Source of the DNA: JBCDCU01 sp039180865
GTDB taxonomy: Bacteria > Pseudomonadota > Alphaproteobacteria > Rhizobiales > JACESI01
Assembly (NCBI GenBank): GCA_039180865.1
Contig: JBCDCZ010000001.1
Span: 1-64,000 of the forward strand
DNA length: 64,000 nucleotides
Direction: 5' to 3'
Every line of letters begins with the position of its first letter. Position 1 is the stretch's first letter. The notes under the pieces are model-generated. The model saw only the letters and a list, made by a program, of their open reading frames with translations, searched no databases and was not told where the DNA came from. This document shows positions 1-7,450 of this stretch, in pieces. Both the position numbers and the translations under genes were made by a program.

Positions 1-321
1 GGCGTAAGCGAGGGGCGTGCCGGGTTTGACACCGAAATGGGAGAGGAAATCCCCGGCAACGAGATGTGGAGGGATCCCCTCATATGCGCCCACACCAAAG
101 TTTTCCGACGGAGGCCGGAAGTAAACGGGTTTCAATTGCGCGTGGACATCGGTGAAATGGAGCAATGTCACCTGGCCCTTGCTATCGAATTTCAAAAGGT
201 CGTCTTGCGTCAGTGTCTGCTGGGCAAGCGCACGTGTGATTGATCCAACGCCACCGAGAGCAAGTGCCGTTGCCGAAGCCGAAACGGCGCCAATTTGCAG
301 AAAGTCGCGGCGTGAAATCAT
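1..321 (-). CDS. soxB: SoxB thiosulfohydrolase, N-terminal part (cut by window edge)
   Basis: Only the first 107 codons are in the window; the gene continues past the left edge. SoxB is the periplasmic dimanganese enzyme that hydrolyses the sulfate group from the thiosulfate carried on SoxY. The visible part begins MISRRDFLQIG, a twin-arginine (Tat) leader, followed by a signal-peptide-like stretch ending near ALAQ. It then has LLHFTDVHAQLKP at about residues 53-65, the metal-binding start typical of SoxB, followed by the YFRPPSENFGVG segment. It is the last visible gene of the minus-strand soxVWXYZAB run, 93 bp after soxA. The ATG at 319-321 has AGAAAG upstream, a modest ribosome site. Identification is very secure; completeness cannot be judged. 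Confidence 0.95.
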   Translation of the reverse strand, partial: MISRRDFLQIGAVSASATALALGGVGSITRALAQQTLTQDDLLKFDSKGQVTLLHFTDVHAQLKPVYFRPPSENFGVGAYEGIPPHLVAGDFLSHFGVKPGTPLAYA

Positions 322-414
322 TGTCTTTCTCTCAAACGTCGTTTCATCAGGGCGCGCTGGACGGTGCGGCGGGCGCATACCCGCCGGTCCAATGGCTCTC
401 CGTTTTACTTTTCT

Positions 415-1257
415 CTAGTTTCTGACGGACGGTGTCTCGACAGAAAGTCCTTCGCCGCGTGATGCCACGTAAAGCTCCAATGCGATGAATTCGTCGGAAC
501 CGGGTTGATAAGGTTCAGCGCGGATGTTCTTCATGCAGCCTTTGAAGCGACGATGTGATGATCCGAGGCCGCCCCATTTCAAACGGTAGACCGGAAATCC
601 ATTAACCTGGCCCTGGCTCAAATGATCCGCACGGATCATTTTGCCATAATTGGTTTCGTGGCATTGTGCGCAAGACATGTTGAGCTGACCCACGCGGGTG
701 TAATAGAGCTCTTTGCCTTTTGCGGCCCATTCCGCCATCGGACCTTCTGTATCGACATCAACCGGTTGGCCTCGCGATTGAAGGCCGATATAGGCTGTCA
801 TGCCGAGCATCTCCGGCGCTTCCCATTTCCAGGGCTCAGCCTGCATATGTTCGGTACGGCTGCGATTGATAATCATCTCGAGCGTTTCCGGCTTGCCTAG
901 TTCTTCGTTCCAGCGCGGCAATTGCGTTCTTAAACCCTTAAAATCGGTGATCGCGTGGCAGTCGGCGCAGGATTTCCCGGCCTTTCCTTCAACCTGATCG
1001 AATTGAGCGATGGCGTTTTCGATGGCAGCAAAGGCCGGATTTTCAAAATCATCGGTTTGAAGAGACTGGGTTTCATTGCTTCTGAAACGCCAGCCTGAAT
1101 ATATGTGATCAAGGGGCGATTCCGCGGCCGCTTTGACATCGGTGATGATTGTTTCCCCTTCAATCACCAGCTTATCGTCATCCGGCCCGGCAAAGGCCAC
1201 TGCGCAAGCCATCGACACCGAAAGCGCCAGAACCGCGCTCCTCCTCAAGGTTTTCAT
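415..1257 (-). CDS. soxA: SoxA, dihaem c-type subunit of L-cysteine S-thiosulfotransferase
   Basis: SoxA pairs with SoxX to attach thiosulfate oxidatively to the SoxY swinging-arm cysteine in the periplasm. The 280-residue form has a signal peptide (MKTLRRSAVLALSV...), two haem-c motifs, CADCH at 97-101 and CAQCH at 196-200, and the segment FKGCMKNIRAEPY whose Cys241 corresponds to the catalytic cysteine persulfide haem ligand of the family. Two haem motifs place it with dihaem SoxA. The start at 1257 is preferred over an in-frame start 24 bases upstream, because GGGAGGG lies just before it and the signal peptide then begins cleanly. It sits 45 bp downstream of soxZ in the same run. Confidence 0.95.
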   Translation of the reverse strand: MKTLRRSAVLALSVSMACAVAFAGPDDDKLVIEGETIITDVKAAAESPLDHIYSGWRFRSNETQSLQTDDFENPAFAAIENAIAQFDQVEGKAGKSCADCHAITDFKGLRTQLPRWNEELGKPETLEMIINRSRTEHMQAEPWKWEAPEMLGMTAYIGLQSRGQPVDVDTEGPMAEWAAKGKELYYTRVGQLNMSCAQCHETNYGKMIRADHLSQGQVNGFPVYRLKWGGLGSSHRRFKGCMKNIRAEPYQPGSDEFIALELYVASRGEGLSVETPSVRN

Positions 1258-1302
1258 GTGCTTCCCTCCCGACACACGCAAATTCAGGCTCAGCCTCCCG
1301 AT

Positions 1303-1629
1303 TTACTGAACCGTGATTTTCTTCTCTGTTGAGTATTCGCTGCCGTCGTCATCGATCCAGACGAATCGGAACGTCCCGCTTTCCGGGACCCGGCAGGAAA
1401 ACTCCATGTAAGGATTGGAGGAGACAGCCGGATCGATATCAGCTGAGAACACCTCTTGGTCATTGAAGTAGCAGGTGAATTTGTTGATGATCTTGCGTGG
1501 TATCAGGTCGCCTGTTTTGCGATCCTTTCGCTGACCGGATTCCATCGTGTGGCTGATCAGCGTTTTGATGGTGATGACTTCGCCCGCAGCCGCCTGTTTT
1601 GGAACTTTAACGCGAGGTTTGGATGCCAT
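1303..1629 (-). CDS. soxZ: SoxZ, sulfur carrier partner subunit
   Basis: This 108-residue protein without a signal peptide matches SoxZ in length and sequence, opening MASKPRVKVPK with the motif ISHTMESGQRKD and ending in STEKKITVQ. SoxZ forms the SoxYZ heterodimer that carries pathway intermediates in the periplasm. It has no leader of its own, so export presumably occurs together with Tat-targeted SoxY, as known for the family. The gene follows soxY by 18 bp, in the usual order Y-Z-A. Nothing unusual is seen in it. Confidence 0.95.
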   Translation of the reverse strand: MASKPRVKVPKQAAAGEVITIKTLISHTMESGQRKDRKTGDLIPRKIINKFTCYFNDQEVFSADIDPAVSSNPYMEFSCRVPESGTFRFVWIDDDGSEYSTEKKITVQ

Positions 1630-1647
1630 TTTACTATCTCCCCTAAC

Positions 1648-2100
1648 CTAGCCGCCGCAGCCGCCGATTGTGACCTTGACCTCGTTCTTTGCCATCTGGA
1701 ATGAACCGTCACTGAGCTTTGCCACGGCGATTACATTTTGCGTTTTGGCGAGACGGATACGGGTCTTGGCTGCGGCAACGCCACTCATCGTGGTGAAGTT
1801 GAAGGTCACGACTTCCGGATTGGGATTACCGTCAGCAACAACCATGATCGACTGCACGTAATTGTCGTCTGTCATCGGGCTATCGACCTCAACGGAGATC
1901 GGCACGGTGTTGCCGTTTTCGGCAATTTCGGGTGTGCTCAAGGTGACTTTGCCCTCACTGACCTCCGCACCGTCGGTGAACTCGTTGATGCGATCGTCAG
2001 CGGTCATGCCGTTTGCGGCGAAAGCCGGGACCGCATTGACTGATAGCGCGGCAAGTGCTGCGGCGCTCGTCAGTACAAACTGTCTTCTATCCATGTTCAT
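1648..2100 (-). CDS. soxY: SoxY, covalent sulfur carrier
   Basis: SoxY carries the sulfur substrate on a C-terminal cysteine. The 150-residue protein has a twin-arginine leader (MDRRQFVLTSAAAL) and the diagnostic terminal swinging arm GGCGG, with the carrier Cys148 third from the end. The body is the immunoglobulin-like SoxY fold by family knowledge. Two starts are possible, the ATG at 2100 or one six bases later; the first is annotated. It lies between soxX and soxZ with short gaps, consistent with one transcript. Confidence 0.96.
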   Translation of the reverse strand: MNMDRRQFVLTSAAALAALSVNAVPAFAANGMTADDRINEFTDGAEVSEGKVTLSTPEIAENGNTVPISVEVDSPMTDDNYVQSIMVVADGNPNPEVVTFNFTTMSGVAAAKTRIRLAKTQNVIAVAKLSDGSFQMAKNEVKVTIGGCGG

Positions 2101-2118
2101 CTCAATCTGCCTTTCAGA

Positions 2119-2583
2119 TCACTCGTCTTTGAGGGTTTGGAGGTAGGCGATGATATCTTCCACATCCTGGGCCGACAGAATTGTCTTGCCCTGAAACGTC
2201 TTGGCGACCCGATATCCGGTCTTGTCGTGGTTGTAATAGAAGGCCGGCATGATCGTTTCTTCGCCGAATACCGCCTTGGAGTTTACGAGAATTGCCCGCA
2301 GCTGAGCCGGCTCCCACCGGTCTGCGACGCCGTCGACTTCGGGTCCCACTTCACCGTGGAAAGAGAGCTCCGTGATTTCGCTGTTCTGATGGCAGGCAAG
2401 GCAGTTACCGAGCTTGCGATCTGCGAAGACTTCACGGCCAGCTTTCGGGTCACCCGGAACGCCGGTTAACGACTGCGCGATTTCACCATCTTTAATAACG
2501 ACATCGTCAGGCGCGATCGTTCCTGCATAGGCGCTCGATCCAACAAAAGCGGCAACAAGCACTGCCAAGAGTGGCGTCTTCAT
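2119..2583 (-). CDS. soxX: SoxX, monohaem cytochrome c subunit of SoxAX
   Basis: SoxX is the monohaem partner of SoxA. The 154-residue product has a Sec signal peptide (MKTPLLAVLVAAFVGSSAYA), a single CLACH haem motif at 61-65 and a likely axial methionine at Met112 in the IMPAFYY segment. A strong ribosome site (GGGGGAG) precedes the ATG. It is the first gene after a 241-bp gap that contains two SoxR-type boxes, so it probably starts its own transcript (soxXYZAB). Confidence 0.95.
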   Translation of the reverse strand: MKTPLLAVLVAAFVGSSAYAGTIAPDDVVIKDGEIAQSLTGVPGDPKAGREVFADRKLGNCLACHQNSEITELSFHGEVGPEVDGVADRWEPAQLRAILVNSKAVFGEETIMPAFYYNHDKTGYRVAKTFQGKTILSAQDVEDIIAYLQTLKDE

Positions 2584-2646
2584 GGTCTCCCCCTTCTCCT
2601 CCAGTCAAAGTACGGACAGGGTCTCCAGTCCTGAGCGCATCTAAAG

Positions 2647-2670
2647 ATAAATATGAATTTTTGAATGTGT
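2647..2670 (-). promoter_or_regulatory. SoxR-type operator, distal box of the soxX promoter
   Basis: On the minus strand this reads ACACATTC, an A-rich 8-bp core, then ATATTTAT. It is a weaker relative of the box at 2677-2700. The half GAATGTGT on the plus strand repeats GAATGTTT exactly 30 bp away, three helical turns, so two repressor dimers could bind on one face. The same pattern recurs at 4238, 7285 and 7341. Assignment to SoxR is inference from position and from the ATTC-N8-GAAT site known for the related repressor SqrR. Confidence 0.55.
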
Positions 2671-2676
2671 CAATTC

Positions 2677-2700
2677 ATATATCGTATTTTTTGAATGTTT
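2677..2700 (-). promoter_or_regulatory. SoxR-type operator, soxW-soxX intergenic
   Basis: On the minus strand it reads AAACATTC, AAAAAATA, CGATATAT, nearly identical over 24 bp to the box at 4238-4261. SoxR of Paracoccus and Pseudaminobacter is known to bind the soxW-soxX and soxS-soxV regions, exactly where these boxes lie. An overlapping 8-bp inverted repeat, ATATGAAT at 2651-2658 and ATTCATAT at 2673-2680, links the two boxes. Confidence 0.7.
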
Positions 2701-2824
2701 ATTTTGGAACATATGTACACAAACTAATAAGGGCCGAGTAAATGATCCTCATTTAAGATTACAAAGTAGAATAATTTTTCTCTTTCACTCCGAGCGGCTC
2801 GCCCATGAGACGCGATAGCGGACC

Positions 2825-3409
2825 TCAATCGGTGTTTTCGAGTCCCGCCGCCGCGCGTTCGCGAATGCTTCGTGCGTGATAGCGCTGGAAGTCTTCATCG
2901 CCCTCGTAACCACGTTGATGAACCCAACGGAACATGTCGAGGAAAGTCCCTTTGCGAAACGCACCGGGCATAACAGCGACTGCCTGATCCTTCGCACTTT
3001 TGCTGCTGTCCGCCTCTTCAGGCATGAAGAGAATGGTCGGTGTGAACAGCACACCCCATTTGCGGGCAGCGGATTTTTCGGTCAGATCGTCGCCGTCGAA
3101 ATCGACCACATCTTCATCACCGTAGAGATTGTACTGAACCACCATGTAGTTCTTTTCGATGAAGTCCCGCACTTCCGGATCGGTCAAAACCGTTTCGTGC
3201 ACCTGTTTGCAATAAACGCAGCCGCGCTGTTCAAAAAACATGACGAGGCGCTTGCCGCTTTCATTCGCCGTTTCAAGATCTTCCGATAAATCGCGGAACG
3301 TGACGGAAAACCAACCCGGCTTGTAGAGACCGTCGTCGCCGAGTTCCGATGCGAAAGCTGGTGCCGACGCGGCAGATAAAAGTACCAGACCAAAGAGCAT
3401 TCGTATCAT
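2825..3409 (-). CDS. soxW: SoxW, periplasmic thioredoxin-like protein
   Basis: This is a 194-residue exported thioredoxin-fold protein. It has a signal peptide (MIRMLFGLVLLSAASAPAFA) and the redox motif CVYC at 64-67 inside FFEQRGCVYCKQV, followed by the cis-Pro-like segment GVLFTPTILF. SoxW receives electrons through the membrane protein SoxV and is thought to keep Sox components reduced. The gene begins 9 bp after soxV, so the two are probably translated from one message. The thioredoxin call is firm; the name rests on the soxV-soxW-soxX context. Confidence 0.88.
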   Translation of the reverse strand: MIRMLFGLVLLSAASAPAFASELGDDGLYKPGWFSVTFRDLSEDLETANESGKRLVMFFEQRGCVYCKQVHETVLTDPEVRDFIEKNYMVVQYNLYGDEDVVDFDGDDLTEKSAARKWGVLFTPTILFMPEEADSSKSAKDQAVAVMPGAFRKGTFLDMFRWVHQRGYEGDEDFQRYHARSIRERAAAGLENTD

Positions 3410-3418
3410 GGCTTCCTC

Positions 3419-4153
3419 CTAACCATAGTGTGCCAATTCGGGGAAAAGTTCCAAAAACCAGAAGGCAATGACGGGCATCGCGCCCGTGAGAAACAGAACA
3501 CCCGTGACGACAAGCAGCCCGCCAGTGACCTTCTCAACAGTGCCCAGATGACGTTTGAAACCCGTCATCCAACGGATGAATTGCGGTGCGAAGATGGCCG
3601 CAAGAATAAACGGCAGGCCGATGCCGAGTGAGTACACTGCGAGCAAGACACTACCTTGAAGCACGGTTTCTTCCGCACCGGCCATGAAGAGAATGGCGGC
3701 GAGAACCGGGCCGACACAGGGTGTCCAGCCAAAGGCGAACGCAAGGCCAATAATGTAGGCACTCCAAAGCCCCGCCGATTTGTGACCCATCTGAAAACGC
3801 GCCTCCCGGTAGAGAAGGCCGATTTTAAAAAGTCCCAGAAAATGCAGACCCATCAGGATGATAATGATTCCCGCGATCGTCGCGAGCACATTGAAGTATT
3901 GCGTCACAGCCTGACCGATTAGACTTGCTGATGCCCCAAGCAACACAAACACGGTCGTGAAGCCGAGAACAAAAAGGACAGCCGAGGCAACAATGCGGCC
4001 CGACGCGATCCGGCGTTCGTCTTCCACTGAGAGTTCGGAAAAGCTGACGCCCGCAAGATAGGCGAGATAGGGCGGAACCAGAGGGAGAACGCAGGGCGAT
4101 ATAAACGAAATCAGCCCCGCCAGAAATGCGGATGTGATGGTAACGTCCGGCAT
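3419..4153 (-). CDS. soxV: SoxV, CcdA-family thiol:disulfide transporter
   Basis: This 244-residue integral membrane protein of the CcdA/DsbD-beta family moves reducing equivalents from cytoplasmic thioredoxin to the periplasm. About six hydrophobic segments are visible. The two redox cysteines are Cys21 in FISPCVLPLVPPYL and Cys146 in FGWTPCVGPVLA, both in the family's conserved Pro-rich setting. It is the first gene of the minus-strand soxVW pair, divergent from soxS, with a SoxR-type box in the 164-bp gap between them. Confidence 0.9.
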   Translation of the reverse strand: MPDVTITSAFLAGLISFISPCVLPLVPPYLAYLAGVSFSELSVEDERRIASGRIVASAVLFVLGFTTVFVLLGASASLIGQAVTQYFNVLATIAGIIIILMGLHFLGLFKIGLLYREARFQMGHKSAGLWSAYIIGLAFAFGWTPCVGPVLAAILFMAGAEETVLQGSVLLAVYSLGIGLPFILAAIFAPQFIRWMTGFKRHLGTVEKVTGGLLVVTGVLFLTGAMPVIAFWFLELFPELAHYG

Positions 4154-4237
4154 ATCCTCCCCCGAAACGTCCCTTGTTCATGCCAGAGGCTTTGCGCAAT
4201 TCACCAATTTGTGAAAGCGCAAGGGCCAAAAACATAG

Positions 4238-4261
4238 AAACATTTAAAAAATACTATATAT
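4238..4261. promoter_or_regulatory. SoxR-type operator, soxV-soxS intergenic
   Basis: The plus strand reads AAACATTT, AAAAAATA, CTATATAT. It differs from the 2677-2700 box (minus strand) at only two positions. It lies 85 bp from the soxV start and 57 bp from the soxS start, so it could control both divergent units. Its presence also argues that soxS starts at 4318 and not further upstream. Confidence 0.7.
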
Positions 4262-4317
4262 TATTTTGTGCGAAACAAAAGAGGGCGTTTTCGCGGTCTG
4301 AGAGGATCAAGGGCGAC

Positions 4318-4713
4318 ATGAAATCCAGGACACATGTTCGATCGTTCATTGCTGGTGTTTGTGGGATGGTTTTTGCACTTCTTCCATTTTCACCCGCGGC
4401 TCTTTCAGCTGAACTGATAATGCTCGAACAGGATGCCTGTCCCTGGTGTGAGCGATGGCATCAAGAAATCGGCGTGGTTTATGAAAAGACTACGGAGGGC
4501 AAGATCGCTCCCCTCAGGATCGTCAATATCCACGGCGCGGTCCCCGATGATCTCAAGGGCATACGCATTGAACGTTTTACGCCGACTTTCATTCTGGTGA
4601 AGGACGGAAAGGAGATTGATCGACTGCGGGGATATACGGGAGATGAATTCTTCTGGTTTTTGCTCGGCGAAATGCTAGATAAGCTTCCAGAAAAGCCCGC
4701 CTCTGATAGTTAA
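4318..4713 (+). CDS. soxS: SoxS, exported thioredoxin-like protein
   Basis: The 131-residue product has a signal peptide (roughly residues 1-30, hydrophobic FIAGVCGMVFALLPF core) and the motif CPWC at 41-44 in LEQDACPWCERWHQEIG, followed by a RFTPTFILVKDG segment. SoxS is a periplasmic thiol-disulfide protein reported to reactivate the Sox system. A longer reading frame reaching 4174 would overlap the operator and would lack a leader at its start, so the ATG at 4318 is preferred. It heads the soxSRT group, 13 bp before soxR. Confidence 0.85.
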   Translation: MKSRTHVRSFIAGVCGMVFALLPFSPAALSAELIMLEQDACPWCERWHQEIGVVYEKTTEGKIAPLRIVNIHGAVPDDLKGIRIERFTPTFILVKDGKEIDRLRGYTGDEFFWFLLGEMLDKLPEKPASDS

Positions 4714-4726
4714 GGCATTACAAACG

Positions 4727-5092
4727 ATGCAAGAAACTATGGCTCCCCCAAAACTCGGCGATGATATGACGTCAGATGACGTTGAGGACCTCTTTGAGCG
4801 TGCGCGGGAAGCAAGTGACCTTTTGAAGGCGCTTTCTCACGAAACGCGCCTCATTATTCTATGTCTCTTAACGGAAGGCGAACGATCCGTAAGCGAATTG
4901 GAAGAGACACTCTCCATGTCGCAGGCAGCCGTATCACAGCAATTGGCCCGGCTGCGTTTCGATCGCCTGGTCACAACACGGCGGGATGGCCGGACCATTT
5001 ATTACAGCATAGCGAATGATGATGTGCGCGCGGTGATCGTCCAGCTCTACGACATTTTCTGCAAACCTGTGCGCAGTCCCGCCAAGGACTAG
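4727..5092 (+). CDS. soxR: SoxR, ArsR-family thiol-responsive repressor
   Basis: This 121-residue winged-helix repressor of the ArsR/SmtB family contains LKALSHETRLIILCLL, a recognition helix region MSQAAVSQQLARLR and a wing with RRDGRTIYYSI. Two cysteines, Cys46 and Cys112, are 66 residues apart, the same spacing as the sulfide/persulfide-sensing pair Cys41 and Cys107 of SqrR. Such proteins release DNA when sulfane sulfur links the two cysteines. The 24-bp boxes at 2647, 2677, 4238, 7285 and 7341 are its likely sites. The Shine-Dalgarno sequence is weak (AAGG about ten bases upstream) and an in-frame ATG four codons later is an alternative start. Confidence 0.9.
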   Translation: MQETMAPPKLGDDMTSDDVEDLFERAREASDLLKALSHETRLIILCLLTEGERSVSELEETLSMSQAAVSQQLARLRFDRLVTTRRDGRTIYYSIANDDVRAVIVQLYDIFCKPVRSPAKD

Positions 5093-5185
5093 TTCGCTAG
5101 CTCCTTCGCAGGGCCTTGTGGGCATGCGGAAACTGACTTACGCTTAAACGTTAACTTTCATCGTCTGTGAGGGAGGAAGCAGGCT

Positions 5186-6256
5186 ATGGAGATGACGGCA
5201 CTTCTGTTGCCGCTTTTTGGGTTGGCATCTGGAACCGTTCTCGGTTTTGTCGCACGCAGAAACTACTTCTGCACTTTGTCCGCGCTGGAACAGCACTGGT
5301 ATGGTGGGAATTCAGCGGGAGCGCGCACATGGGTACTTGCCGCTGCGAGCGCGATTATCTTCACGCAGGCGTCGGTCCAGGCTGGCTTCTTCGATGCGAC
5401 TGAGAGCTTTTATCTCAATGTGAATTTCAGCTGGCTTGGTGCAATCATAGGCGGGCTTTGCTTTGGGTTCGGAATGGCACTTGTCGGCACGTGCGGATAC
5501 GGCGCGCTTGTTCGGCTTGGCGGAGGCAGCCTGAAAAGCCTGATGACCGTCCTGGTTCTGGGGCTTGCCGCCCTTTCGACCCAGCGGGGGCTTTTAGCCC
5601 TCGGGCGAACGCAGACAACAGACCGGGCCGTTGTTGATTTTTCCGAAGCAGGCGATCAGTCCATTCCGAGTCTTCTGTCTCATTTCGTGGGCTTCAACCT
5701 CACCTTGCCAGTAACGATCCTCATCGTTGCTGCTCTCCTATACTGGATCTTCAAGGACAGTGCATTTCGCGCCAACAAATCCGGTGTTTCGACCGGTCTC
5801 ATTGTCGGTTTCATCATCGCGAGCGGCTGGTGGATCACGTCTTATTTGAGCGGCCAATCCTTTCACCCCGTTCAGGTGGAATCGGCGAGCTTCGTCGCGC
5901 CCATTTCAGACGTGATAATGCAATTCGGCATCGTCACGGGTATCGGCCCGGATTACGGCGTCGGCATGGTTGCAGGCGTCGTCTTGGGCTCGGCGATTGC
6001 TGCGCGTTTGGCAGATAATGTGCGTTGGGAGGCTTGCGATGATGCCCGCGAATTGAGCCGCCATATCCTCGGCGCGCTTCTAATGGGCTTCGGCGGTGTG
6101 CTCGCGATTGGCTGTACCATTGGCCAGGGGATCAGCGCCGCTTCGCTCCTCGCCGTGTCAGTTCCAATTACCATGGGGTCGATCCTGATCGGTGCCCGGA
6201 TCGGTCTTGCCTGGCTCCTTGAGGGGGATATCAGCTCAGTCTTCAGGATGGGTTGA
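5186..6256 (+). CDS. soxT: SoxT, YeeE/YedE-family membrane transporter
   Basis: This is a 356-residue polytopic membrane protein (about nine to ten hydrophobic segments) of the YeeE/YedE (TsuA-like) sulfur transport family. Family cysteine motifs are visible: RRNYFCTLSAL near residue 28, LVGTCGYGALVRLGGG near 102, and AIGCTIGQGISA near 310. In soxSRT clusters this gene is called soxT and is proposed to import a sulfur compound, possibly for SoxR sensing. A strong GGAGG ribosome site precedes the ATG. It is third in the plus-strand soxSRT unit and its end overlaps the converging metallo-beta-lactamase gene by 14 bp. Confidence 0.87.
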   Translation: MEMTALLLPLFGLASGTVLGFVARRNYFCTLSALEQHWYGGNSAGARTWVLAAASAIIFTQASVQAGFFDATESFYLNVNFSWLGAIIGGLCFGFGMALVGTCGYGALVRLGGGSLKSLMTVLVLGLAALSTQRGLLALGRTQTTDRAVVDFSEAGDQSIPSLLSHFVGFNLTLPVTILIVAALLYWIFKDSAFRANKSGVSTGLIVGFIIASGWWITSYLSGQSFHPVQVESASFVAPISDVIMQFGIVTGIGPDYGVGMVAGVVLGSAIAARLADNVRWEACDDARELSRHILGALLMGFGGVLAIGCTIGQGISAASLLAVSVPITMGSILIGARIGLAWLLEGDISSVFRMG

Positions 6257-7160
6257 AGCGATAGCCTTTGGCCGTTTTATCAACGCGTCCGACGCCCTCA
6301 TTCGGAAGGTGATATCCAACAAATCTCATCGCGTCGGCGCTGAGTTGATCAAGGAGTGCCTTACGGGTCTTCATACCTTGTTCGGGATCATGATCTGTAC
6401 CGGACGGCCATTCGGGCTTTTCAAATGAAATGATATAGTTCGTCAGTGCGTCACCGAGCACCATAACGGGGTCGCCCACACCATGGATCACGAAAGACGT
6501 ATGGCCCGGTGTATGCCCATTGGTGTCGACCGCTTCCACGCCTGCGACGATTTCCGCTCCCGGTTCAAACAGTTTCACCTGTTCCGCAATCGCATCAAGG
6601 CGATTCTTGGCTCCAACCGCGAAGGGTTTTCGCGCCTCCGGCATCAGATCGAGCGTTTCGGGGTTCCTCCAGAAATCAAACTCCGCGCGCGATATATGAA
6701 GGTCCGCTTCGGAGAAAAGAATATCGTCGAAGTCATCGAGAATGCCCCATAGATGGTCAGGATGAGCGTGAGTGAACACCACATCGGTGATTTCATCGGG
6801 CGCAACGCCGATGGCATCAAGATTGTCTGCCAGATCTCCGGCGCTCGGTATGAAATTAGATCCTGACCCTGCGTCGAATAGAACAAGCCTGTTCTCGCTT
6901 CGCATGAGCGTCAGATTGAGAGCATTTTCCACAAACTCGCCATCGACGATGAGATCGCCCAGCGCCTCGTTGAGGTCCTCTTGCGCGATATCGGGAAAGA
7001 TGAACGACAACGGAAGGCGCAGATACCCATCGCTGATAGTCACGATTTCCAGACCGTTTCCCTTTGCGACCACTTTGGCGCTGACGCTTCTCACCATGTC
7101 GGGCAACGCAAGAGACGTGCCCATGGCGATTGAGAGTTTAAGTAGAGTGCGTCTGTTCAT
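6243..7160 (-). CDS. SoxH-like metallo-beta-lactamase-fold hydrolase
   Basis: This 305-residue exported protein of the metallo-beta-lactamase superfamily is typical of sox-linked SoxH proteins. It has a twin-arginine leader (MNRRTLLKLSIAMG), the metal motif HAHPDH at 131-136, DTNGHTPGHTSF with His216 and His220, and GDAL with Asp237. The substrate of SoxH proteins is not established. GGAGG six bases before the ATG at 7160 fixes the start; a longer frame adds 14 residues ahead of the Tat motif. It is transcribed away from the 7451 gene, and two SoxR-type boxes lie in the gap, so it is probably sulfur-regulated. Confidence 0.82.
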   Translation of the reverse strand: MNRRTLLKLSIAMGTSLALPDMVRSVSAKVVAKGNGLEIVTISDGYLRLPLSFIFPDIAQEDLNEALGDLIVDGEFVENALNLTLMRSENRLVLFDAGSGSNFIPSAGDLADNLDAIGVAPDEITDVVFTHAHPDHLWGILDDFDDILFSEADLHISRAEFDFWRNPETLDLMPEARKPFAVGAKNRLDAIAEQVKLFEPGAEIVAGVEAVDTNGHTPGHTSFVIHGVGDPVMVLGDALTNYIISFEKPEWPSGTDHDPEQGMKTRKALLDQLSADAMRFVGYHLPNEGVGRVDKTAKGYRFNPS

Positions 7161-7284
7161 CCCATTCCTCCGTGGGCGTGGCTTGCCTCCAAGGCTGCTC
7201 ATGCAGCCACTTTGCGCGCATACATCGGAGCATTCATAGCAACTGGGCCGCGCTTCCCATCACAAATGGGAAGGCTTATTTCCA

Positions 7285-7308
7285 ACACATATGAAAAATA
7301 CTATGTTT
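7285..7308. promoter_or_regulatory. SoxR-type operator, soxH-like/speE-like intergenic, box 1
   Basis: The plus strand reads ACACATAT, GAAAAATA, CTATGTTT. It aligns without gaps to the soxV-soxS box, sharing the AAAAATACTAT core. It is 125 bp upstream of the minus-strand soxH-like gene and 143 bp upstream of the plus-strand 7451 gene. Confidence 0.6.
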
Positions 7309-7340
7309 TAAAAATTACAGCGTTTCCAAAGCGAGTCAAT

Positions 7341-7364
7341 AAACATTCGATTTTTTGAATGTTT
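7341..7364. promoter_or_regulatory. SoxR-type operator, perfect dyad, box 2
   Basis: A perfect inverted repeat, AAACATTC, eight bases, GAATGTTT. This is an exact ATTC-N8-GAAT site, the pattern known for the SqrR repressor, and the best dyad of the five boxes in the window. It lies 87 bp before the start of the 7451 gene and 56 bp from box 1. Confidence 0.72.
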
Positions 7365-7450
7365 GAGTTTCAATTTCAATTTAAGAGACTTAAGTTTCCG
7401 CAGGTACGCAAATCGTGCGCACCCAAGGCCTCGAAAGAGAGGAGAACACT

